A stretch of DNA of 6,574 nt from Synechococcaceae cyanobacterium RL_1_2. GTDB taxonomy: Bacteria; Cyanobacteriota; Cyanobacteriia; Cyanobacteriales; JAAUPO01. A program made the translations under genes and the position numbers. The notes beneath the pieces are model-generated. The model had not been told where the DNA came from, did no database searches, and worked only from the letters and a program-made list of their open reading frames with translations. The stretch lies in assembly GCA_012033095.1 (NCBI GenBank), contig JAAUPO010000140.1, forward strand, positions 1 to 6,574. The letters run 5' to 3'. Of the stretch, positions 4,983 through 6,574 are shown piece after piece (positions within the stretch are counted from its first letter, which is position 1; each line of letters starts with the position of its first letter).

Positions 4983-6167
4983 ATGGACACCTTTGATACT
5001 ACGATCCGCCGCCGTCCTACCCGTTCCGTTCCCGTCGGGAATATCATGATTGGCAGCGAGCACCCCGTGGTGGTGCAATCCATGATCAACGAAGATACGT
5101 TAGATGTGGAAGCCTCCGTGGCGGGGATTCGTCGCCTCCATGAAATTGGTTGCGAAATTGTGCGGGTGACAGTGCCCAGCATTGCCCATGCTAAAAGTTT
5201 GGCCCAAATCAAAGAACAGTTGATTGCCACCTATCAACCGGTGCCCCTAGTGGCGGATGTACACCACAACGGCATGAAAATTGCCCTAGAGGTCGCCAAA
5301 CATGTGGACAAAGTAAGAATTAATCCTGGTCTGTATGTCTTTGAGAAGCCCAAACAGGATCGCACCGCATATACCCCCGAAGAATTTGGGGAAATTGGGG
5401 ACAAAATTCGGGAAACCCTAGAGCCTTTAGTGGTGTCCCTGCGGGATCAAAATAAGTCCATGCGCATTGGGGTTAACCATGGTTCCCTTTCCGAAAGAAT
5501 GCTATTTACTTACGGGGATACCCCAGAAGGGATGGTGGAGTCAGCATTAGAATTTATCAAAATTTGCGAGTCTTTGAATTTTTATAATTTAGTTGTCTCC
5601 CTCAAAGCATCTAGGGTGCCGGTGATGGTTGCGGCCTATCGCCTCATGGCCCAACGGATGGATCAATTAGCCATGAACTATCCCCTACACCTGGGGGTAA
5701 CCGAAGCGGGGGATGGGGAGTATGGTCGCATTAAATCCACCGCTGGCATTGGTACGCTCTTGGCCATGGGTATTGGAGATACCATTCGGGTGTCCCTCAC
5801 CGAGGCTCCGGAAAAGGAAATTCCTGTGTGCTACAGTATTTTGCAATCCCTTGGTTTACGTAAAACCATGGTGGAATACGTGGCTTGCCCTTCCTGTGGT
5901 CGCACGTTATTTAATTTGGAAGAAGTCCTTGAACAGGTGCGATCGGCGACTAAACACCTAGTGGGATTAGATATTGCGGTTATGGGTTGTATCGTGAATG
6001 GCCCAGGGGAGATGGCCGACGCTGACTATGGCTATGTGGGTAAACAACCGGGTTATATTTCTCTGTACCGGGGCCGGGAAGAGATTAAAAAGGTACCGGA
6101 AGCAGATGGGGTCAAGGAGTTAATTGCCCTGATTAAAGCGGACGATCGCTGGGTAGATCCGGAGTAA
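4983..6167 (+). CDS. ispG: 4-hydroxy-3-methylbut-2-enyl diphosphate synthase (ferredoxin-type)
   Basis: IspG (GcpE) catalyses the penultimate step of the MEP isoprenoid pathway, reductive ring opening of methylerythritol cyclodiphosphate to HMBPP. In cyanobacteria this feeds carotenoids, phytol, quinones and hopanoids. The protein is 394 residues, in the range of bacterial and cyanobacterial forms. It opens with VPVGNIMIG and [13 protein letters not shown], typical of the TIM-barrel start, and includes ADVHHNG and KVRINPG. The C-terminal 4Fe-4S domain shows its ligands: C302 and C305 in ACPSCGRT, C336 in [10 protein letters not shown], with E343 as the fourth expected ligand. Electrons are expected to come from ferredoxin in phototrophs. 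The ATG at 4983 is the first after an in-frame stop at 4965; there is no Shine-Dalgarno sequence. The short N-terminus compared with some homologues could reflect normal variation. Confidence 0.97.
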   Translation: MDTFDTTIRRRPTRSVPVGNIMIGSEHPVVVQSMINEDTLDVEASVAGIRRLHEIGCEIVRVTVPSIAHAKSLAQIKEQLIATYQPVPLVADVHHNGMKIALEVAKHVDKVRINPGLYVFEKPKQDRTAYTPEEFGEIGDKIRETLEPLVVSLRDQNKSMRIGVNHGSLSERMLFTYGDTPEGMVESALEFIKICESLNFYNLVVSLKASRVPVMVAAYRLMAQRMDQLAMNYPLHLGVTEAGDGEYGRIKSTAGIGTLLAMGIGDTIRVSLTEAPEKEIPVCYSILQSLGLRKTMVEYVACPSCGRTLFNLEEVLEQVRSATKHLVGLDIAVMGCIVNGPGEMADADYGYVGKQPGYISLYRGREEIKKVPEADGVKELIALIKADDRWVDPE

Positions 6168-6225
6168 TTAAAGCCCTAAGCTTTTGCCGTTTAACCCGAT
6201 AGTTATAACGATGGAAACTACTAAA

Positions 6226-6254
6226 TTTACGGTAAAATAGTGGTCAACTATAAT
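6226..6254 (+). promoter_or_regulatory. Predicted sigma70-type promoter of petN
   Basis: TTTACG (6226-6231) and a perfect TATAAT (6249-6254) are separated by exactly 17 bases. Transcription would start near 6261, leaving a leader of about 115 bases, long for a gene of 29 codons. It is predicted from consensus only. Confidence 0.55.
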
Positions 6255-6317
6255 TTGAAATGGTTCAGAAATAGGTTTGGAAATAATTTCAATTCAATTT
6301 CTTCGGAACTAGATTCA

Positions 6318-6341
6318 AATTGCTGTCAATTTCTAGCAATT
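6318..6341 (+). promoter_or_regulatory. Hairpin followed by U-rich tract in petN leader
   Basis: AATTGCT (6318-6324) and AGCAATT (6335-6341) form a 7-bp stem with a 10-base loop, followed by CTATTTTTAAATTTTT. The order stem then U-tract resembles an attenuator or weak terminator ahead of petN, but the stem is AT-rich and would be only marginally stable. Confidence 0.3.
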
Positions 6342-6375
6342 CTATTTTTAAATTTTTACATCACAATATAAATCA

Positions 6376-6465
6376 ATGGATATTTTAACTTTAGGCTGGG
6401 TCACGACTTTAGCTCTTTTTACTTGGTCAATCACCATGGTAGTTTGGGGAAGAAATGGATTTTAA
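6376..6465 (+). CDS. petN: Cytochrome b6f complex subunit VIII (PetN)
   Basis: A 29-residue peptide, exactly the family length, beginning MDILTLGWV and ending MVVWGRNGF, the hallmark ends of PetN. It is a single transmembrane helix in the thylakoid membrane at the periphery of the cytochrome b6f complex, where the small subunits PetN, PetL, PetM and PetG stabilise the dimer that moves electrons from plastoquinol to plastocyanin or cytochrome c6. The middle (about residues 5-22) is hydrophobic. It has no clear Shine-Dalgarno sequence and lies downstream of a good promoter with a long leader. Its stop is 12 bases before the start of the following small ORF, so the two may be cotranscribed. Confidence 0.97.
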   Translation: MDILTLGWVTTLALFTWSITMVVWGRNGF

Positions 6466-6477
6466 TGTATAGCTAGT

Positions 6478-6573
6478 ATGTCTGAAAGTGTCATCACCAC
6501 AGGACTGTTTTTCTCCGCAGCTATCTTGTTGGTAGCGGTAAGTGTCGGGGTGCTTTATTTGACCACTGTATGA
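6478..6573 (+). CDS. Small single-span membrane protein, possibly truncated
   Basis: A 31-codon frame from the ATG at 6478 to a TGA at 6571-6573. The peptide starts MSESVITTGLFF and is almost entirely one hydrophobic helix (about residues 7-28: AAILLVAVSVGVLYL). It lies 12 bases after petN, so it is probably in the same transcript, and a thylakoid or plasma membrane location is likely. I do not recognise the family with certainty. The stop falls one base before the window ends; because other frames in this window are broken by single bases, the natural protein could continue with a soluble tail beyond the edge. Supported by codon pattern, hydrophobicity and context rather than homology. Confidence 0.55.
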   Translation: MSESVITTGLFFSAAILLVAVSVGVLYLTTV

Positions 6574-6574
6574 A

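Larger units (their letters stand above)
6168..6375 (+). other. Intergenic region and petN leader
   Basis: These 208 bases hold no coding frame. Near the ispG stop AAAGC and GCTTT flank CCTAA followed by T, a very weak hairpin that could end ispG transcripts. Further on come the petN promoter and a roughly 115-base AT-rich leader with a small hairpin, both listed separately. Confidence 0.5.

Noticed and set aside
4940..5230. Minus-strand frame of 96 codons opposite the ispG start
   Set aside because: Overlaps conserved ispG coding sequence and has no family resemblance.
5713..5961. Second plus-strand frame inside ispG
   Set aside because: Out of frame with the conserved iron-sulfur domain of IspG; a shadow.

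Overview
The window looks like chromosomal DNA from a unicellular cyanobacterium of the broad Synechocystis/Cyanothece/Microcystis type. The evidence is a ferredoxin-thioredoxin reductase catalytic subunit, a photosystem II S4-domain family protein, the cytochrome b6f subunit PetN, a cyanobacterial-type IspG, and five perfect HIP1 palindromes (GCGATCGC) in 6.6 kb. I cannot name the species from sequence alone.

The left half (1-3092) is coded on the minus strand. In transcription order it holds a pentapeptide-repeat protein of 52 uninterrupted repeats (3092-2265), a small protein with an XRE-like helix-turn-helix (2090-1602), a photosystem II S4-domain protein whose frame is broken twice (1341-564), and ftrC (424-71) with its own promoter. 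Beyond ftrC, the last bases of the gene recur 72 bp downstream and run off the window edge.

The right half (3397-6574) is coded on the plus strand. It holds an unrecognised ORF broken by one frameshift (3397-3776), a BioD-like/DRTGG protein related to the N-terminal part of phosphotransacetylase (3840-4901), ispG (4983-6167), petN (6376-6465) and a 31-codon single-membrane-span ORF (6478-6573). The last two are too short for ordinary gene finders. The divergent gap between the halves (3093-3396) carries a 94-bp MITE-like element with TA-ended inverted repeats and a short 9-bp tandem repeat.

Several genes serve photosynthetic electron flow. FtrC takes electrons from ferredoxin to thioredoxin, PetN stabilises cytochrome b6f, IspG is a 4Fe-4S enzyme of the MEP isoprenoid pathway that in cyanobacteria is expected to use ferredoxin, and the S4 protein family is linked to photosystem II. 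They are not one operon; ftrC and petN each have a good sigma70-type promoter.

The most notable observation is that all three reading-frame breaks are repaired by adding a single base to a short homopolymer. This points to homopolymer under-calling in the assembly or, less likely, to real gene decay. I found no convincing new defence or mobile system.
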